A stretch of DNA of 10,897 nt from Clostridia bacterium (lineage in GTDB: Bacteria > Bacillota > Clostridia > Oscillospirales > UBA644), in assembly GCA_017424085.1 (NCBI GenBank), contig JAFPBP010000233.1, positions 1 to 10,897 of the forward strand. Reading direction: 5' to 3'. Positions 1 to 6,381 of the stretch are shown here, piece after piece. A program made the translations under genes and the position numbers. Position 1 is the first letter of the stretch. Each line of letters starts with the position of its first letter. The notes below the pieces were generated by a model. That model saw only the letters and a program-made list of their open reading frames with translations. It had not been told where the DNA came from and made no database searches.

Positions 1-670
1 GCTTGAAGGCACTGCCCGCACTGGGGTACTCCAAGGGCTGCTTGTCACGGCGGCGGGAATCAAGATCGTTCATCACGGCACGAATTGCATCCGCATCTCC
101 CCTTTCACAGGAAAAGGTGGCGGAGCAGACCACGCCGAAATGATCGGTGAAATAGGAATGACGATAGGAAAAATTCAACTCACTTGCGGGGGTCACGTGG
201 ATCGTACCGTCCCCATCGACCCATTCCACGGAAGTGAGATAAGCAGACATTTCCGAGCCGTAGGCGCCTGCGTTCATAAAAACGCCACCGCCGATGCTTC
301 CCGGGATGCCGTGCAAAAATTCCAACCCCGCAAGAGAATGCTTCAAGGCAAGGTTGGAGACCGATGCCATACTGCATCCCGCACCTGCAACGATAGTATT
401 TCCGTCACAGGACAGCGAATTCATCTCCCTCGTCAGAAGGATCACGCCGCGAAAGCCTGCGTCCGATGCCAAAATATCCGACCCACGCCCCATGACGAAA
501 TAACGGATCGATTCCTTTTCCAAAAAGGAGATCAGAGCCGCCGTTTGTTGGGTGGTGGCAGGCAGGGCAACGTAATCCGCCGCCCCTCCGATGCGGAAGG
601 TGGTCAGCGTAGAGAGCGGAACGTTGCACTCCAGCGCAATGCCGTGAGAGGCGCAAAAGGACGGGATCAT
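1..670 (-). CDS. murB: UDP-N-acetylenolpyruvoylglucosamine reductase MurB (3' part beyond left edge)
   Basis: MurB is the cytoplasmic FAD enzyme that reduces UDP-GlcNAc-enolpyruvate to UDP-MurNAc with NADPH, the second committed step of peptidoglycan synthesis. Translating the minus strand from ATG at 668-670 gives 223 residues before the window ends. Family marks are TTFRIGG (residues 23-29), the FAD-binding loop GRGSDILASD (61-70), the block LEFLHGIPGSIGGG (116-129) followed by MNAGAYGSEM, the SYRHSYF segment (168-174) with the arginine expected at the active site, and KQPLEYPSAGSAFK (210-223), whose Ser220 matches the family's catalytic serine. The FAD loop has Asp where Asn is usual (GxGSN). 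About 80 C-terminal residues, including the expected catalytic glutamate, lie outside. The start codon overlaps the hprK stop in an ATGA tetranucleotide, so translation is probably coupled. The identification is secure. Confidence 0.96.
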   Translation of the reverse strand, partial: MIPSFCASHGIALECNVPLSTLTTFRIGGAADYVALPATTQQTAALISFLEKESIRYFVMGRGSDILASDAGFRGVILLTREMNSLSCDGNTIVAGAGCSMASVSNLALKHSLAGLEFLHGIPGSIGGGVFMNAGAYGSEMSAYLTSVEWVDGDGTIHVTPASELNFSYRHSYFTDHFGVVCSATFSCERGDADAIRAVMNDLDSRRRDKQPLEYPSAGSAFK

Positions 671-1617
671 ACGGAATCCCCCTCGCCGCCCATGTGCTTC
701 AACAAGCGACGGTTGAATTCCTCCGCCGCATTGTAGCCGCTCCGCTTCTGACGGTTGTTGGCGGCGGCAACCTCGATGATAATGGCGAGGTTACGACCGG
801 GACAAACGGGAATGGTAACGGAAGGGATCTTGTGATCCAGAATATCGTAGTAATTGGTTTCCAGACCAAGACGATCGTAATGCTTGCTCTCGTCCCAGCT
901 TTCCAGCTGGACAACGAAATCAATACGGGAGGTATCCATAACCGAGCCCATACCGAAGATCTGACGAACGTCAACCAAGCCGATGCCGCGAAGCTCGATG
1001 AGATAACGGATCAGCTCGGGGGCGGACCCGACGATGGTCAGATCGGACACGGCACGAAGCTCCACCGCATCGTCTGCGATGAGACGGTGACCGCGCTTGA
1101 GCAATTCCATCGCAGTTTCACTCTTACCCACGCCGCTTTCACCCAAGATCAGAATACCTTCGCCGTAGACGCTGACCAAAACACCGTGACGGGTAATGCA
1201 GGGCGCCAGCTCCAGATTCAGAAGGTTGATCAGAGATGACATGAAGCGGGAGGTGGGGCGGGAGGAGCCCAGAACGGGGATCCCGTATTCTACGGCAGAC
1301 GCGATCATCTCTTCGGGAGCGGGGTGATTGCGGGTCAGAACGATAGCGGGAATATTGCGGGAAAAGAGAGAATCAAAGATCTCTTTTCGCTCGGCGGGGG
1401 TTTTCTCGGACAGAAAGCTCATCTCAACGTTTCCGAGGATCTGAATCCGCGCGGCGTCGAAATGATCATAGAAACCCATCAACGGAAGCCCCGGGCGGTT
1501 GACCTCGGTGGTCTCCACGCGGCGCAGGGATCCGTTCTCTCCTGCACTCTCGGGAAGATAGAGAATGCTGAGATGCTCGGAGCGAATGATTTTATCGAGG
1601 GTAACGAATTTATCCAT
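667..1617 (-). CDS. hprK: HPr kinase/phosphorylase HprK
   Basis: A 316-residue bifunctional enzyme that phosphorylates Ser46 of the PTS protein HPr with ATP or pyrophosphate and also removes that phosphate. It is the sensor of carbon catabolite repression in low-G+C Gram-positives. Residues 1-130 match the variable N-terminal domain. The kinase core has RHGVLVSVYG (143-152) with the conserved His144, the P-loop GESGVGKS (159-166), IADD (180-183), the family signature IELRGIGLVDVRQIFG (207-222), and GRNLAIIIEVAA (274-285) followed by a basic NNRQKR stretch. Length fits the family's roughly 310 residues. The ATG at 1615-1617 is preceded by a strong Shine-Dalgarno sequence (CGGAGGAG at 1625-1632). 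The stop overlaps the murB start as ATGA. A hairpin with a T-run lies just upstream, so expression may depend on readthrough from ispH-rpsA. No ptsH is visible nearby. Confidence 0.97.
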   Translation of the reverse strand: MDKFVTLDKIIRSEHLSILYLPESAGENGSLRRVETTEVNRPGLPLMGFYDHFDAARIQILGNVEMSFLSEKTPAERKEIFDSLFSRNIPAIVLTRNHPAPEEMIASAVEYGIPVLGSSRPTSRFMSSLINLLNLELAPCITRHGVLVSVYGEGILILGESGVGKSETAMELLKRGHRLIADDAVELRAVSDLTIVGSAPELIRYLIELRGIGLVDVRQIFGMGSVMDTSRIDFVVQLESWDESKHYDRLGLETNYYDILDHKIPSVTIPVCPGRNLAIIIEVAAANNRQKRSGYNAAEEFNRRLLKHMGGEGDSV

Positions 1618-1639
1618 GGCGTTTCTCCTCCGATTTCAG

Positions 1640-1676
1640 AAAAAGGTGTGCAGCAGACGAAACGCCACCGCACACC
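1640..1676 (-). terminator. Probable intrinsic terminator or attenuator between ispH-rpsA and hprK
   Basis: On the minus strand a perfect 7-bp stem GGTGTGC/GCACACC (1670-1676 with 1645-1651) closes an 18-base interior that can add a few wobble-rich pairs. It is followed at once by five T (1640-1644). It starts 37 bases after the ispH-rpsA stop and ends 8 bases before the hprK Shine-Dalgarno sequence. The T-run is short and the inner stem imperfect, so partial termination, or an RNA processing or stability element, is as plausible as full termination. No convincing promoter is seen between it and hprK. Confidence 0.6.
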
Positions 1677-1713
1677 CTCTGAGCTATTACGATTTTATGC
1701 CGAGCAGAGCGAC

Positions 1714-3708
1714 TTATTCTGCAGAACCTTCTGCAGCTTCGTCTGCTGCGACAGCTTCACCCTCTTCGGGAAGAGCGTCTCTGATGGAAAGGCTGATCTT
1801 CTTGGTCTCGTAGTTGATCTCGGTGATCTTCGCATCAACCACGTCGCCGACCTTCAGAACGTCGGAAACCTTTTCCAGACGGCGGGGTGCGACCTGAGAA
1901 ATGTGAACCAGACCGTCAATGCCGGGGATCACCGAAACGAAGGCGCCGTAGGGCATGATCTTCAGAACGGTAACGGAAATGACGTCGCCCACGTTGTGAG
2001 CCTCGGGAAGCAGAGCCCAAGGATCTTCGTTGGACTTCTTGTAGACCAGAGAGATCTTGCGGGTTTCGGGATCGAAGGACTTGACCTCAACCTCGATGCT
2101 GTCCCCTTCCTTCACGATTTCGGAAGGATGCTTCAGCTTGGTCCAAGCAAGGTCGGTGATGTGAACCAGACCGTCCACGCCGCCGATATCAACGAACGCA
2201 CCGAAGGATGCCAAAGACTTGACGACACCTACGTACTTCTTGCCCACCTCGATGGATTCCCAAACCTGAGCCTGAGCAGCGTCCTTTTCCTCCTTCAGAA
2301 CCGCGCGGATGGAGCCGATGATGCGCTTGCGGCGACCGGCGTTTTCCAGCTCGATAATGCGGAGACGGACTTCCTGATTCTTCATGGATTCCAGATCGGT
2401 ATCCTTTCTCAGAGAAGCGAGAGATGCGGGAACGAACACGCGAACGGAATTGACCGAAACGACCACGCCGCCCTTAACGACCTCCACGACCTTACCTTCG
2501 AGGATCTCGTTGTTTTCCTTGGCTGCTTCCAGCTTCTCATAGCCCTTTATAGAATCAAGCTTCTTCTTGGAAAGAAGAACGGTACCTTCTACATCGCTGA
2601 CCTTCATGACGAACGCTTCGACCTCGTCGCCTGCCTTCAGGGTTTTCAATTCTTCTTCGCTGAATTCGGATGCGGGGATGAATCCTGTGTGTTTGCCACC
2701 CAGCTCGACCTGGATTTCGTTGGTTCCCACAACACCGACGGTACCGCTGATGCGCTGACCGACGCGGGCTACCTGCAGGGATGCTTCCAGTGCTGCGGCG
2801 AAGTCGATGTCCTCTTCTGTGAGATTGTTGACGTTGTTTTCATTAATCATGTTGTTTATGACCTCCTCGATTGTGCTTCCGGGTGTCGAAGCCCCGGTAG
2901 ACAATCCGATTTTTTTATACCGACTTAAACAGTGTGGTAACTCAGTTACGTCCTCTATGTAACACGCGGAACAATGATTTTTCGCAATTTCATAGAGTTT
3001 TTTCGTGTTGGAGCTGTGCTTATCGCCGATGACGACGATGAAGTCACATTCCTTTGCCATGGTCTCAACCTCCCGTTGACGGTCGGAGGTGGAATGACAG
3101 ATGGTGTCGCGGACACGAACCGCGGCAACGGGGATCCCTTCCTCGTCCGTATACCCCTCTTCGGAGGGACGGAGGGATTCCACGTAGGATTTCATGGAAA
3201 GCCAGGTTTCCATATTGAAGGTTGTTTGCGCCACCATGGTAAAAGACCTGCGAGGATCGGAGCGAAGAACCTGCTTCAACTCCTCAAGGGTCTTGACGGC
3301 GACGTATTCGCCCTTCGCATCGCCCAGAATCCCCTCCACCTCGGGATGGCGGATGTCCCCTACCATCAGAAGAAGATCGGATTCCTTGGCAACGTTGTGA
3401 ATCTTCTGCACGTAGGGGCAGGTCAGATCCACGTACTCCACGCCCCGTTCGGACAGAGCGCGCAACACCGAACCGGCAACGCCGTGGGTTCGGATAAAAA
3501 CCAGAGACCCGGGCTCGGCAAGAGAGATATCGTCAATGACCGAGACGCCGCGACGGGCAAGCTGGTCAATGATTCGCTTATTGTGAATGATGGGTCCGTA
3601 GGTATAATACTTACGGTCGGGGCATGCGTCGATGGTCTGAAAGAGGGTGGTAATGGCACGGTTGACCCCGAAGCAATACCCGAGATATTTCGAGACGACC
3701 AGCTCCAT
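1714..3708 (-). CDS. ispH-rpsA: Fused 4-hydroxy-3-methylbut-2-enyl diphosphate reductase (IspH) and 30S ribosomal protein S1
   Basis: A 664-residue fusion of two full modules. Residues 1 to about 286 are IspH (LytB), the [4Fe-4S] enzyme that reduces HMBPP to IPP and DMAPP at the end of the MEP pathway. The three cluster cysteines are Cys12 (GYCFGV), Cys97 (DLTCPYV) and Cys204 (TICHSTSDRQ). Substrate-site motifs are IIHN (His42), THG (His75), HPEVEG (121-126), QTT (161-163), SSNT (232-235) and GAST (272-275). Residues 317-643 hold four S1 OB-fold domains, at about 317-383, 403-470, 487-557 and 572-643. The last two carry classic SFGAFVDIGGVDGLVHI-type motifs. An acidic Ala/Glu tail follows. 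S1 binds mRNA at the ribosome. The ATG at 3706-3708 has GAGGTGAT (3712-3719) overlapping the plsC stop, eight bases away. This fusion is known from Clostridia. An internal Shine-Dalgarno sequence and ATG sit at the domain junction. Confidence 0.96.
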   Translation of the reverse strand: MELVVSKYLGYCFGVNRAITTLFQTIDACPDRKYYTYGPIIHNKRIIDQLARRGVSVIDDISLAEPGSLVFIRTHGVAGSVLRALSERGVEYVDLTCPYVQKIHNVAKESDLLLMVGDIRHPEVEGILGDAKGEYVAVKTLEELKQVLRSDPRRSFTMVAQTTFNMETWLSMKSYVESLRPSEEGYTDEEGIPVAAVRVRDTICHSTSDRQREVETMAKECDFIVVIGDKHSSNTKKLYEIAKNHCSACYIEDVTELPHCLSRYKKIGLSTGASTPGSTIEEVINNMINENNVNNLTEEDIDFAAALEASLQVARVGQRISGTVGVVGTNEIQVELGGKHTGFIPASEFSEEELKTLKAGDEVEAFVMKVSDVEGTVLLSKKKLDSIKGYEKLEAAKENNEILEGKVVEVVKGGVVVSVNSVRVFVPASLASLRKDTDLESMKNQEVRLRIIELENAGRRKRIIGSIRAVLKEEKDAAQAQVWESIEVGKKYVGVVKSLASFGAFVDIGGVDGLVHITDLAWTKLKHPSEIVKEGDSIEVEVKSFDPETRKISLVYKKSNEDPWALLPEAHNVGDVISVTVLKIMPYGAFVSVIPGIDGLVHISQVAPRRLEKVSDVLKVGDVVDAKITEINYETKKISLSIRDALPEEGEAVAADEAAEGSAE
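2848..2867 (-). promoter_or_regulatory. Candidate internal ribosome binding site and start codon for free S1
   Basis: At the junction of the IspH and S1 modules the minus strand reads AGGAGGT (2861-2867), then ten bases, then an in-frame ATG (2848-2850), which is Met287 of the fusion. Starting there would give a 378-residue four-domain S1 beginning MINENNVNNLTEEDIDF, a length and N-terminal character like stand-alone S1 proteins of Bacillota. The AGGAGGT arises from the Glu-Glu-Val codons of the last IspH helix. That residue pattern is, as I recall, common in IspH proteins, so coincidence is possible. The sequence match is direct; its use as a start is inference. Confidence 0.45.
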
Positions 3709-3716
3709 GGATCACC

Positions 3717-4298
3717 TCAAAGAGAATAAACGTGATCGATGAGCCGACAACTGGCTTCCTTGTATTCCTCGGGCGTAGCGGAAACGATGCCCAGCTCTTC
3801 GGGAGGAATGGGAGCGCCGATGGTGATCTCGATATGATTGAAAATGTGGAAGCGACGACGGTATTCCAAATGCACCGGAACCACGGGGGATTTGGTGCGC
3901 CATGCAAACATGGCAATTCCACCCTTGGGATCGGAGATCTTCTCTCCCTTGATGCGGGTCCCTTCGGGGAAGATTCCCAAAACCTCGCCGTTGCGAAGGA
4001 TCCGAAGGGCGGTCTTCACGGCGGAAAGGTCGGTCTGCTCCCGAACCACGGGGAAGGCTCCGTAGGCGCGGGCAAGCTGCCCCACGATAGGAGTCTTGAA
4101 AAGGGTGTGCTTTCCCATAAAGCGGATCTGACGGCGGAAGAAAACGGTGAGAAGGAACACGTCCATGTTGGAATAATGGTTTCCGAACACGATCATGGGC
4201 CCTTCGGGGATCTCGTTCTCCTGCCCGCGAACGATAACACGGTTAAACACACGGAAATAGAAGGAAAAAATTCCACGTGCAATCTTGTAAACAATCAT
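3717..4298 (-). CDS. plsC: 1-acyl-sn-glycerol-3-phosphate acyltransferase (PlsC family)
   Basis: A 193-residue membrane-associated acyltransferase expected to transfer an acyl chain from acyl-ACP or acyl-CoA to the sn-2 position of lysophosphatidic acid, giving phosphatidic acid for phospholipid synthesis. The N-terminal stretch (residues 4-22) is hydrophobic and aromatic with basic residues, suiting a membrane-surface anchor. Motif I, NHYSNMD (40-46), supplies the catalytic HX4D pair His41/Asp46. Motif II is MGKHTLFKTPIVG (61-73). Motif III, FPEGTR (110-115), binds the glycerol phosphate. Motif IV is around VVPVHLEY (139-146). The length is short but normal for clostridial PlsC. Its ATG overlaps the cmk stop as ATGA, and its stop lies within the ispH-rpsA ribosome binding site, so all three are probably translated in series. 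Exact acyl donor and acceptor specificity cannot be read from sequence. Confidence 0.93.
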   Translation of the reverse strand: MIVYKIARGIFSFYFRVFNRVIVRGQENEIPEGPMIVFGNHYSNMDVFLLTVFFRRQIRFMGKHTLFKTPIVGQLARAYGAFPVVREQTDLSAVKTALRILRNGEVLGIFPEGTRIKGEKISDPKGGIAMFAWRTKSPVVPVHLEYRRRFHIFNHIEITIGAPIPPEELGIVSATPEEYKEASCRLIDHVYSL

Positions 4299-4963
4299 AA
4301 AGCGACCTTACTTCTGATGATCTGAAGCGCCGCGTCGATGGTTTCTTCGGCGTTCAGCTCGGAATTATCTAAAAGGACGGCGTCGTCTGCCTGCTTGAGG
4401 GGGGCTACGGCGCGGGTCATATCATTGTGATCCCGTTGAGTGATCTCACGAAGGACCGTATCGAAATCCGCCTGAATTCCCTTTTCGGTCAACTCAGCCA
4501 CGCGGCGGGTTGCACGAACCTCGGGACGGGCGGTGAGAAAGATCTTCACGTCGGCGTGGGGCAGAATCACGGTTCCCACGTCTCTTCCATCCATGATCAC
4601 GGAATTGCGGGCGGCAATATCCCGCTGGAGATCCAACAGAAAGGCGCGCACGGGAGGAAATGCGGACACGCGGGAGGCTGCCATTGCAACGGGTTGAGTA
4701 CGGATGTGGGACGAAACGTCTTCCCCGTTCACGTACACGTGCTGGACATTCTCCTCGTAGCGAAGATCCACGGAGAGAGAGGGAAGCAGATCACAGACCT
4801 GAGCCTCGGTATACTCCTCGCCGATGCGGCAGAGAACGGTATATCCGATGGCGCGGTAGAGGGCACCCGTATCCAGATACAAGATTCCCAACTGCTTGGC
4901 GATCACCTTGGCAAGGGTGCTCTTTCCCGATCCTCCGGGGCCGTCCACGGCAATATTGATCAT
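4295..4963 (-). CDS. cmk: (d)CMP kinase
   Basis: A 222-residue cytoplasmic nucleoside monophosphate kinase that phosphorylates CMP and dCMP with ATP to CDP and dCDP, salvaging cytidine nucleotides released in RNA turnover and phospholipid synthesis. The P-loop is DGPGGSGKST (residues 7-16). DTGALYRA (31-38) belongs to the NMP-binding region, DGRDVGTVILP (125-135) is the family signature that contacts the cytosine nucleotide, RRVAEL (153-158) lies in the lid region, and QRDHNDMTR (176-184) is the conserved RDxxDxxR block. The ATG at 4961-4963 has GAGGT at 4971-4975, seven bases upstream, which supports this start. It lies 27 bases after the flavoprotein gene and overlaps plsC by four bases. 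The order cmk-plsC-ispH/rpsA is familiar in Clostridia. Confidence 0.97.
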   Translation of the reverse strand: MINIAVDGPGGSGKSTLAKVIAKQLGILYLDTGALYRAIGYTVLCRIGEEYTEAQVCDLLPSLSVDLRYEENVQHVYVNGEDVSSHIRTQPVAMAASRVSAFPPVRAFLLDLQRDIAARNSVIMDGRDVGTVILPHADVKIFLTARPEVRATRRVAELTEKGIQADFDTVLREITQRDHNDMTRAVAPLKQADDAVLLDNSELNAEETIDAALQIIRSKVAL

Positions 4964-4990
4964 AAAACGAACCTCGTGTCATGCGTAATG

Positions 4991-6214
4991 TCAACGGACG
5001 TCTGCAACGGAAAGCCCCGCCAGATATCCGGTAGAAAAAGCGATCTGAAGATTGAACCCACCCGTATAGGCGTCCACGTCCAGAACCTCACCGCAGAAAT
5101 ACAAGCCCTTACAGATGCGGGACTCCATGGTGCGGGGATTTACCTGCGCCACGTCCACGCCGCCTGCGGTCACGATGGCTTCCGCAATGGGTCGGGGACG
5201 GAGAGCGGTCAGAGAGAAATCCTTCAAGGTCAACAGAACGGTCCTACGCTGAGCCTTGGTGATGGTATGGACCTTCGCCAAGGGATCCAAGCCGCAAAGG
5301 GCAAGGAAGGGTTGGATCAGCTTCGCGGGAAGAAGATCGTCAAAGGCGTTGCCGATATTCTTCATGCGATATTTTTCAAAATCCGAAAGAAGGCGTTTAT
5401 CCAGCTGCTCCTCGGTCAGGGCGGGCTTCAGATCCAAATGCAGGATCATTCCCGCCTTCAGAAAGGCGCTGGCAGACAGGATCATGGGACCCGTCACGCC
5501 GAAATGGGTGAACATCATTTCCCCGAAATCCGAATAGACCGTCTTCCCTTCGGGGGTGGTCACACGGAGCGCCGTATTCTTCAGAGAAAGCCCCTGCAGA
5601 GAACGGCAAAGGTCGGACTCTTGAGTCTCCCACGGAACGAGGGAGGGGCGGGGAGGCACGATCGCATGCCCACATGCCTGCGCCAAGCGGAATCCGCTTC
5701 CGTCGGAGCCCGTTACGGGATAGGAAGCCCCACCGCAGGCGATCACCACGCGGTCGGCGGGAATCACGCTTTGATCGGAGAGACGAACGCCCGAGACGGC
5801 ACCGTCCTTCATCAGGATCTCGCATGCCGTTCCTTTGCGGATCTCAACGCCGCAATCCACGCAGCTCTGCTGCAGAACGGAGACCACGTCGGCGGCTTTA
5901 TCGCTGACGGGAAAAACCCGATTGCCTCGCTCCACCTTCAGCGGAACGCCCAAGGCTTCGAAATGAGCCATGGTATCCTCGGTGGAAAAGGCGGCAAGGG
6001 CGCTGTAGAGAAAACGGGGGTTGGAGACCACGTTTTTGAGGAACTCGTCGCGGGAGCAGGCGTTGGTGAGATTACATCTCCCCTTGCCCGTAATGGCAAG
6101 CTTGCGACCGCAGCGGTCGTTTCGTTCCAGCAGAAGAACCTCTGCTCCGTTCATGGCGGCGGTGGAGGCACACATCATGCCTGCGGCACCTGCACCGATC
6201 ACAACTGTACTCAT
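4991..6214 (-). CDS. BaiN/HI0933-family FAD-dependent oxidoreductase
   Basis: A 407-residue soluble flavoprotein of the HI0933/YhiN/BaiN family. It opens with the Rossmann dinucleotide motif GAGAAG (residues 7-12) and an acidic strand end LLLER (27-31). Family-specific blocks follow: GRKLAITGKGRCNLTN (36-51), CGGASYPVTGSDGSG (160-174), GEMMFTHFGVTGP (231-243), TAGGVDV (349-355) and the C-terminal FAD block beginning GEVLDVDAYTGG (375-386). Length fits the family. The substrate is unknown. Some relatives are annotated as bile-acid-pathway reductases, but the family is very widespread and that label should not be transferred. The ATG at 6212-6214 has AGGTGAT (6221-6227) six bases away. It is the first gene after a promoter and leads the unit containing cmk, plsC and ispH-rpsA, an association I recall as common in Clostridia. 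Confidence 0.92.
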   Translation of the reverse strand: MSTVVIGAGAAGMMCASTAAMNGAEVLLLERNDRCGRKLAITGKGRCNLTNACSRDEFLKNVVSNPRFLYSALAAFSTEDTMAHFEALGVPLKVERGNRVFPVSDKAADVVSVLQQSCVDCGVEIRKGTACEILMKDGAVSGVRLSDQSVIPADRVVIACGGASYPVTGSDGSGFRLAQACGHAIVPPRPSLVPWETQESDLCRSLQGLSLKNTALRVTTPEGKTVYSDFGEMMFTHFGVTGPMILSASAFLKAGMILHLDLKPALTEEQLDKRLLSDFEKYRMKNIGNAFDDLLPAKLIQPFLALCGLDPLAKVHTITKAQRRTVLLTLKDFSLTALRPRPIAEAIVTAGGVDVAQVNPRTMESRICKGLYFCGEVLDVDAYTGGFNLQIAFSTGYLAGLSVADVR

Positions 6215-6236
6215 GTATCAATCACCTATACGGTAT

Positions 6237-6265
6237 ATTTTAACATATATTTATTAAAATAGCAA
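6237..6265 (-). promoter_or_regulatory. Sigma-A type promoter with extended -10 for the flavoprotein-cmk-plsC-ispH/rpsA unit
   Basis: The minus strand reads TTGCTA (6260-6265), a 17-base spacer, then TAAAAT (6237-6242), preceded by TG one base upstream (6244-6245), which makes TGTTAAAAT an extended -10. The -10 matches consensus at five of six positions and the -35 at four of six. Transcription would start near 6230, giving a leader of only about 16 bases that already contains the AGGTGAT ribosome binding site of the first gene. The location just after the valS terminator supports a new transcription unit here. Confidence 0.75.
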
Positions 6266-6337
6266 GGGTTTCCGCAAATGTTCCCAATTTTGATACAAAA
6301 AAACCACAAAACAGACTCAAAAAGGAGCCCGCAGCAC

Positions 6338-6375
6338 AAAAAAATGCGGAGAGAAACGAAAAATCTCTCTCCGCA
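6338..6375 (-). terminator. Intrinsic terminator of valS
   Basis: On the minus strand a 10-bp perfect stem TGCGGAGAGA/TCTCTCCGCA (6366-6375 with 6345-6354) with an 11-base loop is followed directly by seven T (6338-6344). The stem begins six bases after the valS stop codon (6382-6384). No T-run follows on the plus strand, so it acts in the minus direction only. It separates valS from the downstream flavoprotein operon. Confidence 0.9.
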
Positions 6376-6381
6376 AAGGGA

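Noticed and set aside
1717..1736. Short repeated TTCTGCAG units at the end of ispH-rpsA
   Set aside because: They encode the low-complexity Ala/Glu tail of S1 and are explained by that repeat in protein sequence rather than by a regulatory site.
1677..1740. Possible promoter for hprK (TAAAAT just after the ispH-rpsA stop)
   Set aside because: No hexamer resembling TTGACA occurs 16-18 bases upstream, and transcripts would have to pass the 1640-1676 hairpin.
1324..2928. A 534-codon plus-strand open frame opposite hprK and the S1 half of ispH-rpsA
   Set aside because: It is a codon-register shadow of two well-supported genes and has no family motifs.
4427..6262. A 611-codon plus-strand open frame spanning antisense to cmk and the flavoprotein gene
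   Set aside because: Same cause: both genes are in the same register and lack TTA/CTA/TCA codons there. No protein features are seen in it, and real genes occupy the other strand.
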